A stretch of DNA of 64,000 bases from the NCBI GenBank assembly GCA_001695595.3, contig MBPM02000055.1, forward strand, positions 1 to 64,000. The letters run 5' to 3'. The notes beneath the pieces are model-generated. The model ran no database searches and was not told where the DNA came from. It saw nothing but the letters and a program-made list of their open reading frames with translations. Positions 12,050-24,146 of this stretch are shown here, piece after piece. Origin of the DNA: Plasmopara viticola (taxonomy: Eukaryota; Oomycota; Peronosporomycetes; Peronosporales; Peronosporaceae). Numbering within the stretch: position 1 is the first letter of the stretch; every line of letters starts with the position of its first letter. Both the position numbers and the translations under genes were made by a program.

Positions 12050-12152
12050 TCCGAGTGGCCGGAATCGAACCAGCGACCAATTGATTTCCGAGTATACTGA
12101 GCTCAGTATCGAACACTACAGTCAATCGCTCTACCAACTGAGCTACACTCGG
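12050..12152 (-). tRNA. tRNA-Tyr(GUA) locus 33
   Basis: Consensus gene, leader C; the trailer has lost one A (gaatatac). Confidence 0.93.
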
Positions 12153-12428
12153 TTGTTAACTGCCTTTCACGTTAAAACATACAAAAACGTCGCATACCTC
12201 CTTCACGCTCAACTAAGACATCTGAGCTTATCTAGCACAGCGCCATTTGCTACTCCACTGACAGGACCTACTTTAAAAACACACACGCTCTTTAGCAAGT
12301 TTTGATGAAACTGGTTGACGCCTTCTGACTTAATTTAAAAGAGAGGAGCAGCACGGAAGAATAAGACAAGGCTTTAGTACAAAGGCAAAGCCAACCTAAA
12401 GGCGAATAATACAAGCCGTAACATCAAG

Positions 12429-12531
12429 TCCGAGTGGCCGGAATCGAACCAGCGACCAATTGATTTCCGAGTATACTGAGCTCAGTATCGAACACTACAG
12501 TCAATCGCTCTACCAACTGAGCTACACTCGG
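12429..12531 (-). tRNA. tRNA-Tyr(GUA) locus 34
   Basis: Consensus, haplotype aG. Confidence 0.93.
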
Positions 12532-12807
12532 TTGTTAAGTGCCTTTCACGTTAAAACATACAAAAACGTCGCATACCTCCTTCACGCTCAACTAAGACAT
12601 CTGAGCTTATCTAGCACAGCGCCATTTGCTACTCCACTGACAGGACCTACTTTAAAAACACACACGCTCTTTAGCAAGTTTTGATGAAACTGGTTGACGC
12701 CTTCTGACTTAATTTAAAAGAGAGGAGCAGCACGGAAGAATAAGACAAGGCTTTAGTACAAAGGCAAAGCCAACCTAAAGGCGAATAATACAAGCCGTAA
12801 CATCAAG

Positions 12808-12910
12808 TCCGAGTGGCCGGAATCGAACCAGCGACCAATTGATTTCCGAGTATACTGAGCTCAGTATCGAACACTACAGTCAATCGCTCTACCAACTGAG
12901 CTACACTCGG
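12808..12910 (-). tRNA. tRNA-Tyr(GUA) locus 35
   Basis: Consensus, haplotype aC, first 378-bp unit. Confidence 0.93.
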
Positions 12911-13185
12911 TTGTTAACTGCCTTTCACGTTAAAACATACAAAAACGTCGCATACCTCCTTCACGCTCAACTAAGACATCTGAGCTTATCTAGCACAGCG
13001 CCATTTGCTACTCCACTGACAGGACCTACTTTAAAACACACACGCTCTTTAGCAAGTTTTGATGAAACTGGTTGACGCCTTCTGACTTAATTTAAAAGAG
13101 AGGAGCAGCACGGAAGAATAAGACAAGGCTTTAGTACAAAGGCAAAGCCAACCTAAAGGCGAATAATACAAGCCGTAACATCAAG

Positions 13186-13288
13186 TCCGAGTGGCCGGAA
13201 TCGAACCAGCGACCAATTGATTTCCGAGTATACTGAGCTCAGTATCGAACACTACAGTCAATCGCTCTACCAACTGAGCTACACTCGG
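13186..13288 (-). tRNA. tRNA-Tyr(GUA) locus 36
   Basis: Consensus, haplotype aC. Confidence 0.93.
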
Positions 13289-13564
13289 TTGTTAACTGCC
13301 TTTCACGTTAAAACATACAAAAACGTCGCATACCTCCTTCACGCTCAACTAAGACATCTGAGCTTATCTAGCACAGCGCCATTTGCTACTCCACTGACAG
13401 GACCTACTTTAAAAACACACACGCTCTTTAGCAAGTTTTGATGAAACTGGTTGACGCCTTCTGACTTAATTTAAAAGAGAGGAGCAGCACGGAAGAATAA
13501 GACAAGGCTTTAGTACAAAGGCAAAGCCAACCTAAAGGCGAATAATACAAGCCGTAACATCAAG

Positions 13565-13667
13565 TCCGAGTGGCCGGAATCGAACCAGCGACCAATTGAT
13601 TTCCGAGTATACTGAGCTCAGTATCGAACACTACAGTCAATCGCTCTACCAACTGAGCTACACTCGG
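13565..13667 (-). tRNA. tRNA-Tyr(GUA) locus 37
   Basis: Consensus, haplotype aC. Confidence 0.93.
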
Positions 13668-13943
13668 TTGTTAACTGCCTTTCACGTTAAAACATACAAA
13701 AACGTCGCATACCTCCTTCACGCTCAACTAAGACATCTGAGCTTATCTAGCACAGCGCCATTTGCTACTCCACTGACAGGACCTACTTTAAAAACACACA
13801 CGCTCTTTAGCAAGTTTTGATGAAACTGGTTGACGCCTTCTGACTTAATTTAAAAGAGAGGAGCAGCACGGAAGAATAAGACAAGGCTTTAGTACAAAGG
13901 CAAAGCCAACCTAAAGGCGAATAATACAAGCCGTAACATCAAG

Positions 13944-14046
13944 TCCGAGTGGCCGGAATCGAACCAGCGACCAATTGATTTCCGAGTATACTGAGCTCAG
14001 TATCGAACACTACAGTCAATCGCTCTACCAACTGAGCTACACTCGG
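13944..14046 (-). tRNA. tRNA-Tyr(GUA) locus 38
   Basis: Consensus, haplotype aC. Confidence 0.93.
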
Positions 14047-14322
14047 TTGTTAACTGCCTTTCACGTTAAAACATACAAAAACGTCGCATACCTCCTTCAC
14101 GCTCAACTAAGACATCTGAGCTTATCTAGCACAGCGCCATTTGCTACTCCACTGACAGGACCTACTTTAAAAACACACACGCTCTTTAGCAAGTTTTGAT
14201 GAAACTGGTTGACGCCTTCTGACTTAATTTAAAAGAGAGGAGCAGCACGGAAGAATAAGACAAGGCTTTAGTACAAAGGCAAAGCCAACCTAAAGGCGAA
14301 TAATACAAGCCGTAACATCAAG

Positions 14323-14425
14323 TCCGAGTGGCCGGAATCGAACCAGCGACCAATTGATTTCCGAGTATACTGAGCTCAGTATCGAACACTACAGTCAATC
14401 GCTCTACCAACTGAGCTACACTCGG
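14323..14425 (-). tRNA. tRNA-Tyr(GUA) locus 39
   Basis: Consensus, haplotype aC. Confidence 0.93.
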
Positions 14426-14701
14426 TTGTTAACTGCCTTTCACGTTAAAACATACAAAAACGTCGCATACCTCCTTCACGCTCAACTAAGACATCTGAGC
14501 TTATCTAGCACAGCGCCATTTGCTACTCCACTGACAGGACCTACTTTAAAAACACACACGCTCTTTAGCAAGTTTTGATGAAACTGGTTGACGCCTTCTG
14601 ACTTAATTTAAAAGAGAGGAGCAGCACGGAAGAATAAGACAAGGCTTTAGTACAAAGGCAAAGCCAACCTAAAGGCGAATAATACAAGCCGTAACATCAA
14701 G

Positions 14702-14804
14702 TCCGAGTGGCCGGAATCGAACCAGCGACCAATTGATTTCCGAGTATACTGAGCTCAGTATCGAACACTACAGTCAATCGCTCTACCAACTGAGCTACAC
14801 TCGG
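14702..14804 (-). tRNA. tRNA-Tyr(GUA) locus 40
   Basis: Consensus, haplotype aC. Confidence 0.93.
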
Positions 14805-15080
14805 TTGTTAACTGCCTTTCACGTTAAAACATACAAAAACGTCGCATACCTCCTTCACGCTCAACTAAGACATCTGAGCTTATCTAGCACAGCGCCATTT
14901 GCTACTCCACTGACAGGACCTACTTTAAAAACACACACGCTCTTTAGCAAGTTTTGATGAAACTGGTTGACGCCTTCTGACTTAATTTAAAAGAGAGGAG
15001 CAGCACGGAAGAATAAGACAAGGCTTTAGTACAAAGGCAAAGCCAACCTAAAGGCGAATAATACAAGCCGTAACATCAAG

Positions 15081-15183
15081 TCCGAGTGGCCGGAATCGAA
15101 CCAGCGACCAATTGATTTCCGAGTATACTGAGCTCAGTATCGAACACTACAGTCAATCGCTCTACCAACTGAGCTACACTCGG
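15081..15183 (-). tRNA. tRNA-Tyr(GUA) locus 41
   Basis: Consensus, haplotype aC. Confidence 0.93.
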
Positions 15184-15459
15184 TTGTTAACTGCCTTTCA
15201 CGTTAAAACATACAAAAACGTCGCATACCTCCTTCACGCTCAACTAAGACATCTGAGCTTATCTAGCACAGCGCCATTTGCTACTCCACTGACAGGACCT
15301 ACTTTAAAAACACACACGCTCTTTAGCAAGTTTTGATGAAACTGGTTGACGCCTTCTGACTTAATTTAAAAGAGAGGAGCAGCACGGAAGAATAAGACAA
15401 GGCTTTAGTACAAAGGCAAAGCCAACCTAAAGGCGAATGATACAAGCCGTAACATCAAG

Positions 15460-15562
15460 TCCGAGTGGCCGGAATCGAACCAGCGACCAATTGATTTCCG
15501 AGTATACTGAGCTCAGTATCGAACACTACAGTCAATCGCTCTACCAACTGAGCTACACTCGG
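15460..15562 (-). tRNA. tRNA-Tyr(GUA) locus 42
   Basis: Consensus, haplotype gC. Confidence 0.93.
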
Positions 15563-15838
15563 TTGTTAACTGCCTTTCACGTTAAAACATACAAAAACGT
15601 CGCATACCTCCTTCACGCTCAACTAAGACATCTGAGCTTATCTAGCACAGCGCCATTTGCTACTCCACTGACAGGACCTACTTTAAAAACACACACGCTC
15701 TTTAGCAAGTTTTGATGAAACTGGTTGACGCCTTCTGACTTAATTTAAAAGAGAGGAGCAGCACGGAAGAATAAGACAAGGCTTTAGTACAAAGGCAAAG
15801 CCAACCTAAAGGCGAATAATACAAGCCGTAACATCAAG

Positions 15839-15941
15839 TCCGAGTGGCCGGAATCGAACCAGCGACCAATTGATTTCCGAGTATACTGAGCTCAGTATCG
15901 AACACTACAGTCAATCGCTCTACCAACTGAGCTACACTCGG
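15839..15941 (-). tRNA. tRNA-Tyr(GUA) locus 43
   Basis: Consensus, haplotype aG, 378-bp unit. Confidence 0.93.
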
Positions 15942-16216
15942 TTGTTAAGTGCCTTTCACGTTAAAACATACAAAAACGTCGCATACCTCCTTCACGCTCA
16001 ACTAAGACATCTGAGCTTATCTAGCACAGCGCCATTTGCTACTCCACTGACAGGACCTACTTTAAAACACACACGCTCTTTAGCAAGTTTTGATGAAACT
16101 GGTTGACGCCTTCTGACTTAATTTAAAAGAGAGGAGCAGCACGGAAGAATAAGACAAGGCTTTAGTACAAAGGCAAAGCCAACCTAAAGGCGAATAATAC
16201 AAGCCGTAACATCAAG

Positions 16217-16319
16217 TCCGAGTGGCCGGAATCGAACCAGCGACCAATTGATTTCCGAGTATACTGAGCTCAGTATCGAACACTACAGTCAATCGCTCTA
16301 CCAACTGAGCTACACTCGG
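16217..16319 (-). tRNA. tRNA-Tyr(GUA) locus 44
   Basis: Consensus, haplotype aC, 378-bp unit. Confidence 0.93.
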
Positions 16320-16594
16320 TTGTTAACTGCCTTTCACGTTAAAACATACAAAAACGTCGCATACCTCCTTCACGCTCAACTAAGACATCTGAGCTTATCT
16401 AGCACAGCGCCATTTGCTACTCCACTGACAGGACCTACTTTAAAACACACACGCTCTTTAGCAAGTTTTGATGAAACTGGTTGACGCCTTCTGACTTAAT
16501 TTAAAAGAGAGGAGCAGCACGGAAGAATAAGACAAGGCTTTAGTACAAAGGCAAAGCCAACCTAAAGGCGAATAATACAAGCCGTAACATCAAG

Positions 16595-16697
16595 TCCGAG
16601 TGGCCGGAATCGAACCAGCGACCAATTGATTTCCGAGTATACTGAGCTCAGTATCGAACACTACAGTCAATCGCTCTACCAACTGAGCTACACTCGG
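16595..16697 (-). tRNA. tRNA-Tyr(GUA) locus 45
   Basis: Consensus, haplotype aC, 378-bp unit. Confidence 0.93.
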
Positions 16698-16972
16698 TTG
16701 TTAACTGCCTTTCACGTTAAAACATACAAAAACGTCGCATACCTCCTTCACGCTCAACTAAGACATCTGAGCTTATCTAGCACAGCGCCATTTGCTACTC
16801 CACTGACAGGACCTACTTTAAAACACACACGCTCTTTAGCAAGTTTTGATGAAACTGGTTGACGCCTTCTGACTTAATTTAAAAGAGAGGAGCAGCACGG
16901 AAGAATAAGACAAGGCTTTAGTACAAAGGCAAAGCCAACCTAAAGGCGAATGATACAAGCCGTAACATCAAG

Positions 16973-17075
16973 TCCGAGTGGCCGGAATCGAACCAGCGAC
17001 CAATTGATTTCCGAGTATACTGAGCTCAGTATCGAACACTACAGTCAATCGCTCTACCAACTGAGCTACACTCGG
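16973..17075 (-). tRNA. tRNA-Tyr(GUA) locus 46
   Basis: Consensus, haplotype gG, 378-bp unit. Confidence 0.93.
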
Positions 17076-17350
17076 TTGTTAAGTGCCTTTCACGTTAAAA
17101 CATACAAAAACGTCGCATACCTCCTTCACGCTCAACTAAGACATCTGAGCTTATCTAGCACAGCGCCATTTGCTACTCCACTGACAGGACCTACTTTAAA
17201 ACACACACGCTCTTTAGCAAGTTTTGATGAAACTGGTTGACGCCTTCTGACTTAATTTAAAAGAGAGGAGCAGCACGGAAGAATAAGACAAGGCTTTAGT
17301 ACAAAGGCAAAGCCAACCTAAAGGCGAATAATACAAGCCGTAACATCAAG

Positions 17351-17453
17351 TCCGAGTGGCCGGAATCGAACCAGCGACCAATTGATTTCCGAGTATACTG
17401 AGCTCAGTATCGAACACTACAGTCAATCGCTCTACCAACTGAGCTACACTCGG
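17351..17453 (-). tRNA. tRNA-Tyr(GUA) locus 47
   Basis: Consensus, haplotype aC. Confidence 0.93.
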
Positions 17454-17729
17454 TTGTTAACTGCCTTTCACGTTAAAACATACAAAAACGTCGCATACCT
17501 CCTTCACGCTCAACTAAGACATCTGAGCTTATCTAGCACAGCGCCATTTGCTACTCCACTGACAGGACCTACTTTAAAAACACACACGCTCTTTAGCAAG
17601 TTTTGATGAAACTGGTTGACGCCTTCTGACTTAATTTAAAAGAGAGGAGCAGCACGGAAGAATAAGACAAGGCTTTAGTACAAAGGCAAAGCCAACCTAA
17701 AGGCGAATAATACAAGCCGTAACATCAAG

Positions 17730-17832
17730 TCCGAGTGGCCGGAATCGAACCAGCGACCAATTGATTTCCGAGTATACTGAGCTCAGTATCGAACACTACA
17801 GTCAATCGCTCTACCAACTGAGCTACACTCGG
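17730..17832 (-). tRNA. tRNA-Tyr(GUA) locus 48
   Basis: Consensus, haplotype aC; spacer has tttaaacac, as in subarray B. Confidence 0.93.
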
Positions 17833-18108
17833 TTGTTAACTGCCTTTCACGTTAAAACATACAAAAACGTCGCATACCTCCTTCACGCTCAACTAAGACA
17901 TCTGAGCTTATCTAGCACAGCGCCATTTGCTACTCCACTGACAGGACCTACTTTAAACACACACACGCTCTTTAGCAAGTTTTGATGAAACTGGTTGACG
18001 CCTTCTGACTTAATTTAAAAGAGAGGAGCAGCACGGAAGAATAAGACAAGGCTTTAGTACAAAGGCAAAGCCAACCTAAAGGCGAATAATACAAGCCGTA
18101 ACATCAAG

Positions 18109-18211
18109 TCCGAGTGGCCGGAATCGAACCAGCGACCAATTGATTTCCGAGTATACTGAGCTCAGTATCGAACACTACAGTCAATCGCTCTACCAACTGA
18201 GCTACACTCGG
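18109..18211 (-). tRNA. tRNA-Tyr(GUA) locus 49
   Basis: Consensus, haplotype aC, 378-bp unit. Confidence 0.93.
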
Positions 18212-18486
18212 TTGTTAACTGCCTTTCACGTTAAAACATACAAAAACGTCGCATACCTCCTTCACGCTCAACTAAGACATCTGAGCTTATCTAGCACAGC
18301 GCCATTTGCTACTCCACTGACAGGACCTACTTTAAAACACACACGCTCTTTAGCAAGTTTTGATGAAACTGGTTGACGCCTTCTGACTTAATTTAAAAGA
18401 GAGGAGCAGCACGGAAGAATAAGACAAGGCTTTAGTACAAAGGCAAAGCCAACCTAAAGGCGAATAATACAAGCCGTAACATCAAG

Positions 18487-18589
18487 TCCGAGTGGCCGGA
18501 ATCGAACCAGCGACCAATTGATTTCCGAGTATACTGAGCTCAGTATCGAACACTACAGTCAATCGCTCTACCAACTGAGCTACACTCGG
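18487..18589 (-). tRNA. tRNA-Tyr(GUA) locus 50
   Basis: Consensus, haplotype aC. Confidence 0.93.
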
Positions 18590-18865
18590 TTGTTAACTGC
18601 CTTTCACGTTAAAACATACAAAAACGTCGCATACCTCCTTCACGCTCAACTAAGACATCTGAGCTTATCTAGCACAGCGCCATTTGCTACTCCACTGACA
18701 GGACCTACTTTAAAAACACACACGCTCTTTAGCAAGTTTTGATGAAACTGGTTGACGCCTTCTGACTTAATTTAAAAGAGAGGAGCAGCACGGAAGAATA
18801 AGACAAGGCTTTAGTACAAAGGCAAAGCCAACCTAAAGGCGAATAATACAAGCCGTAACATCAAG

Positions 18866-18968
18866 TCCGAGTGGCCGGAATCGAACCAGCGACCAATTGA
18901 TTTCCGAGTATACTGAGCTCAGTATCGAACACTACAGTCAATCGCTCTACCAACTGAGCTACACTCGG
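18866..18968 (-). tRNA. tRNA-Tyr(GUA) locus 51
   Basis: Consensus, haplotype aG, 378-bp unit. Confidence 0.93.
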
Positions 18969-19243
18969 TTGTTAAGTGCCTTTCACGTTAAAACATACAA
19001 AAACGTCGCATACCTCCTTCACGCTCAACTAAGACATCTGAGCTTATCTAGCACAGCGCCATTTGCTACTCCACTGACAGGACCTACTTTAAAACACACA
19101 CGCTCTTTAGCAAGTTTTGATGAAACTGGTTGACGCCTTCTGACTTAATTTAAAAGAGAGGAGCAGCACGGAAGAATAAGACAAGGCTTTAGTACAAAGG
19201 CAAAGCCAACCTAAAGGCGAATAATACAAGCCGTAACATCAAG

Positions 19244-19346
19244 TCCGAGTGGCCGGAATCGAACCAGCGACCAATTGATTTCCGAGTATACTGAGCTCAG
19301 TATCGAACACTACAGTCAATCGCTCTACCAACTGAGCTACACTCGG
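19244..19346 (-). tRNA. tRNA-Tyr(GUA) locus 52
   Basis: Consensus gene, haplotype aG; its spacer carries the private change cacgacaactaaaac. Confidence 0.93.
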
Positions 19347-19621
19347 TTGTTAAGTGCCTTTCACGTTAAAACATACAAAAACGTCGCATACCTCCTTCAC
19401 GACAACTAAAACATCTGAGCTTATCTAGCACAGCGCCATTTGCTACTCCACTGACAGGACCTACTTTAAAAACACACACGCTCTTTAGCAAGTTTTGATG
19501 AAACTGGTTGACGCCTTCTGACTTAATTTAAAAGAGAGGAGCAGCACGGAAGAATAAGACAAGGCTTTAGTACAAAGGCAAAGCCAACCTAAAGGCGAAT
19601 AATACAAGCCGTAACATCAAG

Positions 19622-19724
19622 TCCGAGTGGCCGGAATCGAACCAGCGACCAATTGATTTCCGAGTATACTGAGCTCAGTATCGAACACTACAGTCAATCG
19701 CTCTACCAACTGAGCTACACTCGG
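19622..19724 (-). tRNA. tRNA-Tyr(GUA) locus 53
   Basis: Consensus, haplotype aC, 378-bp unit. Confidence 0.93.
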
Positions 19725-19999
19725 TTGTTAACTGCCTTTCACGTTAAAACATACAAAAACGTCGCATACCTCCTTCACGCTCAACTAAGACATCTGAGCT
19801 TATCTAGCACAGCGCCATTTGCTACTCCACTGACAGGACCTACTTTAAAACACACACGCTCTTTAGCAAGTTTTGATGAAACTGGTTGACGCCTTCTGAC
19901 TTAATTTAAAAGAGAGGAGCAGCACGGAAGAATAAGACAAGGCTTTAGTACAAAGGCAAAGCCAACCTAAAGGCGAATAATACAAGCCGTAACATCAAG

Positions 20000-20102
20000 T
20001 CCGAGTGGCCGGAATCGAACCAGCGACCAATTGATTTCCGAGTATACTGAGCTCAGTATCGAACACTACAGTCAATCGCTCTACCAACTGAGCTACACTC
20101 GG
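20000..20102 (-). tRNA. tRNA-Tyr(GUA) locus 54
   Basis: Consensus, haplotype aC, 378-bp unit. Confidence 0.93.
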
Positions 20103-20376
20103 TTGTTAACTGCCTTTCACGTTAAAACATACAAAAACGTCGCATACCTCCTTCACGCTCAACTAAGACATCTGAGCTTATCTAGCACAGCGCCATTTGC
20201 TACTCCACTGACAGGACCTACTTTAAAACACACACGCTCTTTAGCAAGTTTTGATGAAACTGGTTGACGCCTTCTGACTTAATTTAAAAGAGAGGAGCAG
20301 CACGGAAGAATAAGACAAGGCTTTAGACAAAGGCAAAGCCAACCTAAAGGCGAATAATACAAGCCGTAACATCAAG

Positions 20377-20479
20377 TCCGAGTGGCCGGAATCGAACCAG
20401 CGACCAATTGATTTCCGAGTATACTGAGCTCAGTATCGAACACTACAGTCAATCGCTCTACCAACTGAGCTACACTCGG
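20377..20479 (-). tRNA. tRNA-Tyr(GUA) locus 55
   Basis: Consensus, haplotype aC; trailer reads ctttagacaaag (one base short). Confidence 0.93.
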
Positions 20480-20754
20480 TTGTTAACTGCCTTTCACGTT
20501 AAAACATACAAAAACGTCGCATACCTCCTTCACGCTCAACTAAGACATCTGAGCTTATCTAGCACAGCGCCATTTGCTACTCCACTGACAGGACCTACTT
20601 TAAAACACACACGCTCTTTAGCAAGTTTTGATGAAACTGGTTGACGCCTTCTGACTTAATTTAAAAGAGAGGAGCAGCACGGAAGAATAAGACAAGGCTT
20701 TAGTACAAAGGCAAAGCCAACCTAAAGGCGAATAATACAAGCCGTAACATCAAG

Positions 20755-20857
20755 TCCGAGTGGCCGGAATCGAACCAGCGACCAATTGATTTCCGAGTAT
20801 ACTGAGCTCAGTATCGAACACTACAGTCAATCGCTCTACCAACTGAGCTACACTCGG
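20755..20857 (-). tRNA. tRNA-Tyr(GUA) locus 56
   Basis: Consensus gene; spacer has begun to diverge (tttaaaaaacacac, tttggtgaaac). Confidence 0.93.
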
Positions 20858-21132
20858 TTGTTAACTGCCTTTCACGTTAAAACATACAAAAACGTCGCAT
20901 ACCTCCTTCACGCTCAACTAAGACATCTGAGCTTATCTAGCACAGCGCCATTTGCTACTCCACTGACAGGACCTACTTTAAAAAACACACGCTCTTTAGC
21001 AAGTTTTGGTGAAACTGGTTGACGCCTTCTGACTTAATTTAAAAGAGAGGAGCAGCACGGAAGAATAAGACAAGGCTTTAGAGCAAAGGCAAAGCCAACC
21101 TAAAGGCGAATAATACAAGCCGTAACATCAAG

Positions 21133-21235
21133 TCCGAGTGGCCGGAATCGAACCAGCGACCAATTGATTTCCGAGTATACTGAGCTCAGTATCGAACACT
21201 ACAGTCAATCGCTCTACCAACTGAGCTACACTCGG
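21133..21235 (-). tRNA. tRNA-Tyr(GUA) locus 57
   Basis: Consensus, haplotype aC; the trailer carries the subarray B form ttagagcaaag. Confidence 0.93.
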
Positions 21236-21511
21236 TTGTTAACTGCCTTTCACGTTAAAACATACAAAAACGTCGCATACCTCCTTCACGCTCAACTAAG
21301 ACATCTGAGCTTATCTAGCACAGCGCCATTTGCTACTCCACTGACAGGACCTACTTTAAAAACACACACGCTCTTTAGCAAGTTTTGATGAAACTGGTTG
21401 ACGCCTTCTGACTTAATTTAAAAGAGAGGAGCAGCACGGAAGAATAAGACAAGGCTTTAGTACAAAGGCAAAGCCAACCTAAAGGCGAATAATACAAGCC
21501 GTAACATCAAG

Positions 21512-21614
21512 TCCGAGTGGCCGGAATCGAACCAGCGACCAATTGATTTCCGAGTATACTGAGCTCAGTATCGAACACTACAGTCAATCGCTCTACCAAC
21601 TGAGCTACACTCGG
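21512..21614 (-). tRNA. tRNA-Tyr(GUA) locus 58
   Basis: Consensus gene; 5' spacer is class I and has lost 7 bp after cctcctt. Confidence 0.92.
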
Positions 21615-21884
21615 TTGTTAACTGCCTTTCACGTTAAAACATACAAAAACGTCGCATACCTCCTTCACTAAGACATCTGAGCTTATCTAGCACAGCGCCA
21701 TTTGCTACTCCACTGACAGGACCTACTTTAAACACACACACGCTCTTTAGCAAGTTTTGGTCAAACTGGTTGACGCCTTTTTGACTTAATTTAAAAGAGA
21801 GGAGCAGCACGGAAGAATAAGACAAGGCTTTAGAGCAAAGGCAAAGCCAACCTAAAGGCGAATAATACAAGCCGTAACATCAAG

Positions 21885-21987
21885 TCCGAGTGGCCGGAAT
21901 CGAACCAGCGACCAATTGATTTCCGAGTATACTGAGCTCAGTATCGAACACTACAGTCAATCGCTCTACCAACTGAGCTACACTCGG
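21885..21987 (-). tRNA. tRNA-Tyr(GUA) locus 59
   Basis: Consensus gene; leader reads aactgactttc, and the spacer is a class I/II mosaic marking the boundary between subarrays. Confidence 0.92.
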
Positions 21988-22264
21988 TTGTTAACTGACT
22001 TTCACGTTAAAACATACAAAAACGTCGCATACCTCCTTCACGCTCAACTAAGACATCTGAGCTTATCTAGCACAGCGCCATTTGCTACTCCACTGACAGG
22101 ACCTACTTTAAACACACACACGCTCTTTAGCAAGTTTTGGTGAATCTGGTTGACGCCATTTTGACTTAATTGAAAAGAGAGGAGCAGCACGGAAGAATAA
22201 GACAAGGCTTTAGTACAAAGGCAAAGCCAACCTAAAGGCGAATAAAACAAGCCGTAACATCAAG

Positions 22265-22358
22265 TCCGAGTGGCCGGAATCGAACCAGCGACCAATTGAT
22301 TTCCGAGTATACTGAGCTCAGTATCGAACACTACAGTCAATCGCTCTACCAACTGAGG
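22265..22358 (-). pseudogene. tRNA-Tyr pseudogene, locus 60 (9-bp 5' deletion)
   Basis: Nucleotides 3-11 of the tRNA are missing, removing the acceptor 5' strand and the start of the A box. The rest of the gene is intact. Class I spacer. Confidence 0.9.
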
Positions 22359-22633
22359 TTGTTAACTGCCTTTCACGTTAAAACATACAAAAACGTCGCA
22401 TACCTCCTTCGCGCTCTACTAAGACATCTGAGCTTATCTAGCACAGCGCCATTTGCTACTCCACTGACAGGACCTACTTAAGCACACACACGCTCTTTAG
22501 CAAGTTTTGGTCAAACTGGTTGACGCCTTTTTGACTTAATTAAAAGAGAGGAGCAGCACGGAAGAATAAGACAAGGCTTTAGAGCAAAGGCAAAGCCAAC
22601 CTAAAGGCGAATGATACAAGCCGTAACATCAAG

Positions 22634-22736
22634 TCCGAGTGGCCGGAATCGAACCAGCGACCAATTGATTTCCGAGTATACTGAGCTCAGTATCGAACAC
22701 TACAGTCAATCGCTCTACCAACTGAGCTACACTCGG
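22634..22736 (-). tRNA. tRNA-Tyr(GUA) locus 61
   Basis: Consensus gene, trailer g, class I spacer. Confidence 0.92.
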
Positions 22737-23012
22737 TTGTTAACTGCCTTTCACGTTAAAACATACAAAAACGTCGCATACCTCCTTCGCGCTCTACTAA
22801 GACATCTGAGCTTATCTAGCACAGCGCCATTTGCTACTCCACTGACAGGACCTACTTTAAACACACACACGCTCTTTAGCAAGTTTTGGTCAAACTGGTT
22901 GACGCCTTTTGACTTAATTTAAAAGAGAGGAGCAGCACGGAAGAATAAGACAAGGCTTTAGTACAAAGGCAAAGCCAACCTAAAGGCGAATAATACAAGC
23001 CGTAACATCAAG

Positions 23013-23106
23013 TCCGAGTGGCCGGAATCGAACCAGCGACCAATTGATTTCCGAGTATACTGAGCTCAGTATCGAACACTACAGTCAATCGCTCTACCAA
23101 CTGAGG
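23013..23106 (-). pseudogene. tRNA-Tyr pseudogene, locus 62 (9-bp 5' deletion)
   Basis: Same deletion as locus 60; class I spacer with gatgaaaaactgg. Confidence 0.9.
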
Positions 23107-23387
23107 TTGTTAACTGCCTTTCACGTTAAAACATACAAAAACGTCGCATACCTCCTTCGCGCTCTACTAAGACATCTGAGCTTATCTAGCACAGCGCCAT
23201 TTGCTACTCCACTGACAGGACCTACTTTAAACACACACACGCTCTTTAGCAAGTTTTGATGAAAAACTGGTTGACGCCTTTGACTTGACTTAATTTAAAA
23301 GAGAGGAGCAGCACGGAAGAATAAGACAAGGCTTTAGAGCAAAGCAAAGCCAACCTAAAGGCGAATAATACAAGCCGTAACATCAAG

Positions 23388-23490
23388 TCCGAGTGGCCGG
23401 AATCGAACCAGCGACCAATTGATTTCCGAGTATACTGAGCTCAGTATCGAACACTACAGTCAATCGCTCTACCAACTGAGCTACACTCGG
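23388..23490 (-). tRNA. tRNA-Tyr(GUA) locus 63
   Basis: Consensus gene, class I spacer, leader aactgac. Confidence 0.92.
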
Positions 23491-23767
23491 TTGTTAACTG
23501 ACTTTCACGTTAAAACATACAAAAACGTCGCATACCTCCTTCGCGCTCTACTAAGACATCTGAGCTTATCTAGCACAGCGCCATTTGCTACTCCACTGAC
23601 AGGACCTACTTTAAACACACACACGCTCTTTAGCAAGTTTTGGTCAAACTGGTTGACGCCTTTTTGACTTAATTTAAAAGAGAGGAGCAGCACGGAAGAA
23701 TAAGACAAGGCTTTAGAGCAAAGGCAAAGCCAACCTAAAGGCGAATAATACAAGCCGTAACATCAAG

Positions 23768-23870
23768 TCCGAGTGGCCGGAATCGAACCAGCGACCAATT
23801 GATTTCCGAGTATACTGAGCTCAGTATCGAACACTACAGTCAATCGCTCTACCAACTGAGCTACACTCGG
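23768..23870 (-). tRNA. tRNA-Tyr(GUA) locus 64
   Basis: Consensus gene; first class II spacer in the window. Confidence 0.92.
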
Positions 23871-24146
23871 TTGTTAACTGCCTTTCACGTTAAAACATAC
23901 AAAAACGTCGCATACCTCCTTCACGCTCAACTAAGACATCTGAGCTTATCTAGCACAGCGCCATTTGCTACTTTACTAACTGGACCTACTTGAAACACAC
24001 ACACGCTCTTTAGCAAGTTTTGGTGAATCTGGTTGACTCCATTTTAACTTAGTCTAAAAGAGAGGAGCAGCACGGAAGAATAAGACAAGGCTTTAGAGCA
24101 AAGGCAAAGCCAACCTAAAGGCGAATAAACAAGCCGTAACATCAAG

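Larger units (their letters stand above)
1..22264 (-). repeat. Subarray A: homogeneous ~379-bp tRNA-Tyr tandem repeat, 59 units
   Basis: Each unit carries one tRNA-Tyr gene (103 nt on the minus strand) plus about 276 bp of spacer. In a gene with plus-strand limits S-E, exon 1 is the top 37 nt, then a 30-nt intron, then exon 2 with discriminator A (lowest 36 nt). Folding gives acceptor CCGAGTG/CACTCGG, D stem GCTC/GAGC, anticodon stem ATTGA/TCAAT with GTA, and T stem GCTGG/CCGGC. In the gene at 2576-2678 the A box is at 2660-2671 and the B box at 2587-2597. Unit length is 379 bp, or 378 bp where one A is lost before the CA run. Two linked markers vary: trailer base S-21 (a or g) and leader base E+8 (C or G). 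Haplotype codes in the gene entries give these two letters. Units are otherwise almost identical, implying recent homogenisation. The array continues past the left edge. Confidence 0.95.

Noticed and set aside
1099..22143. Dozens of near-identical 74-96 residue plus-strand ORFs, one per repeat
   Set aside because: They are read antisense across the tRNA-Tyr gene, many starting at TTG, and persist only because the repeat is homogeneous. Indels in the spacer change their ends freely.
1..22264. CRISPR-like or satellite array
   Set aside because: The unit is 379 bp with a complete eukaryotic tRNA gene. There are no short repeats with unique spacers and no cas genes.
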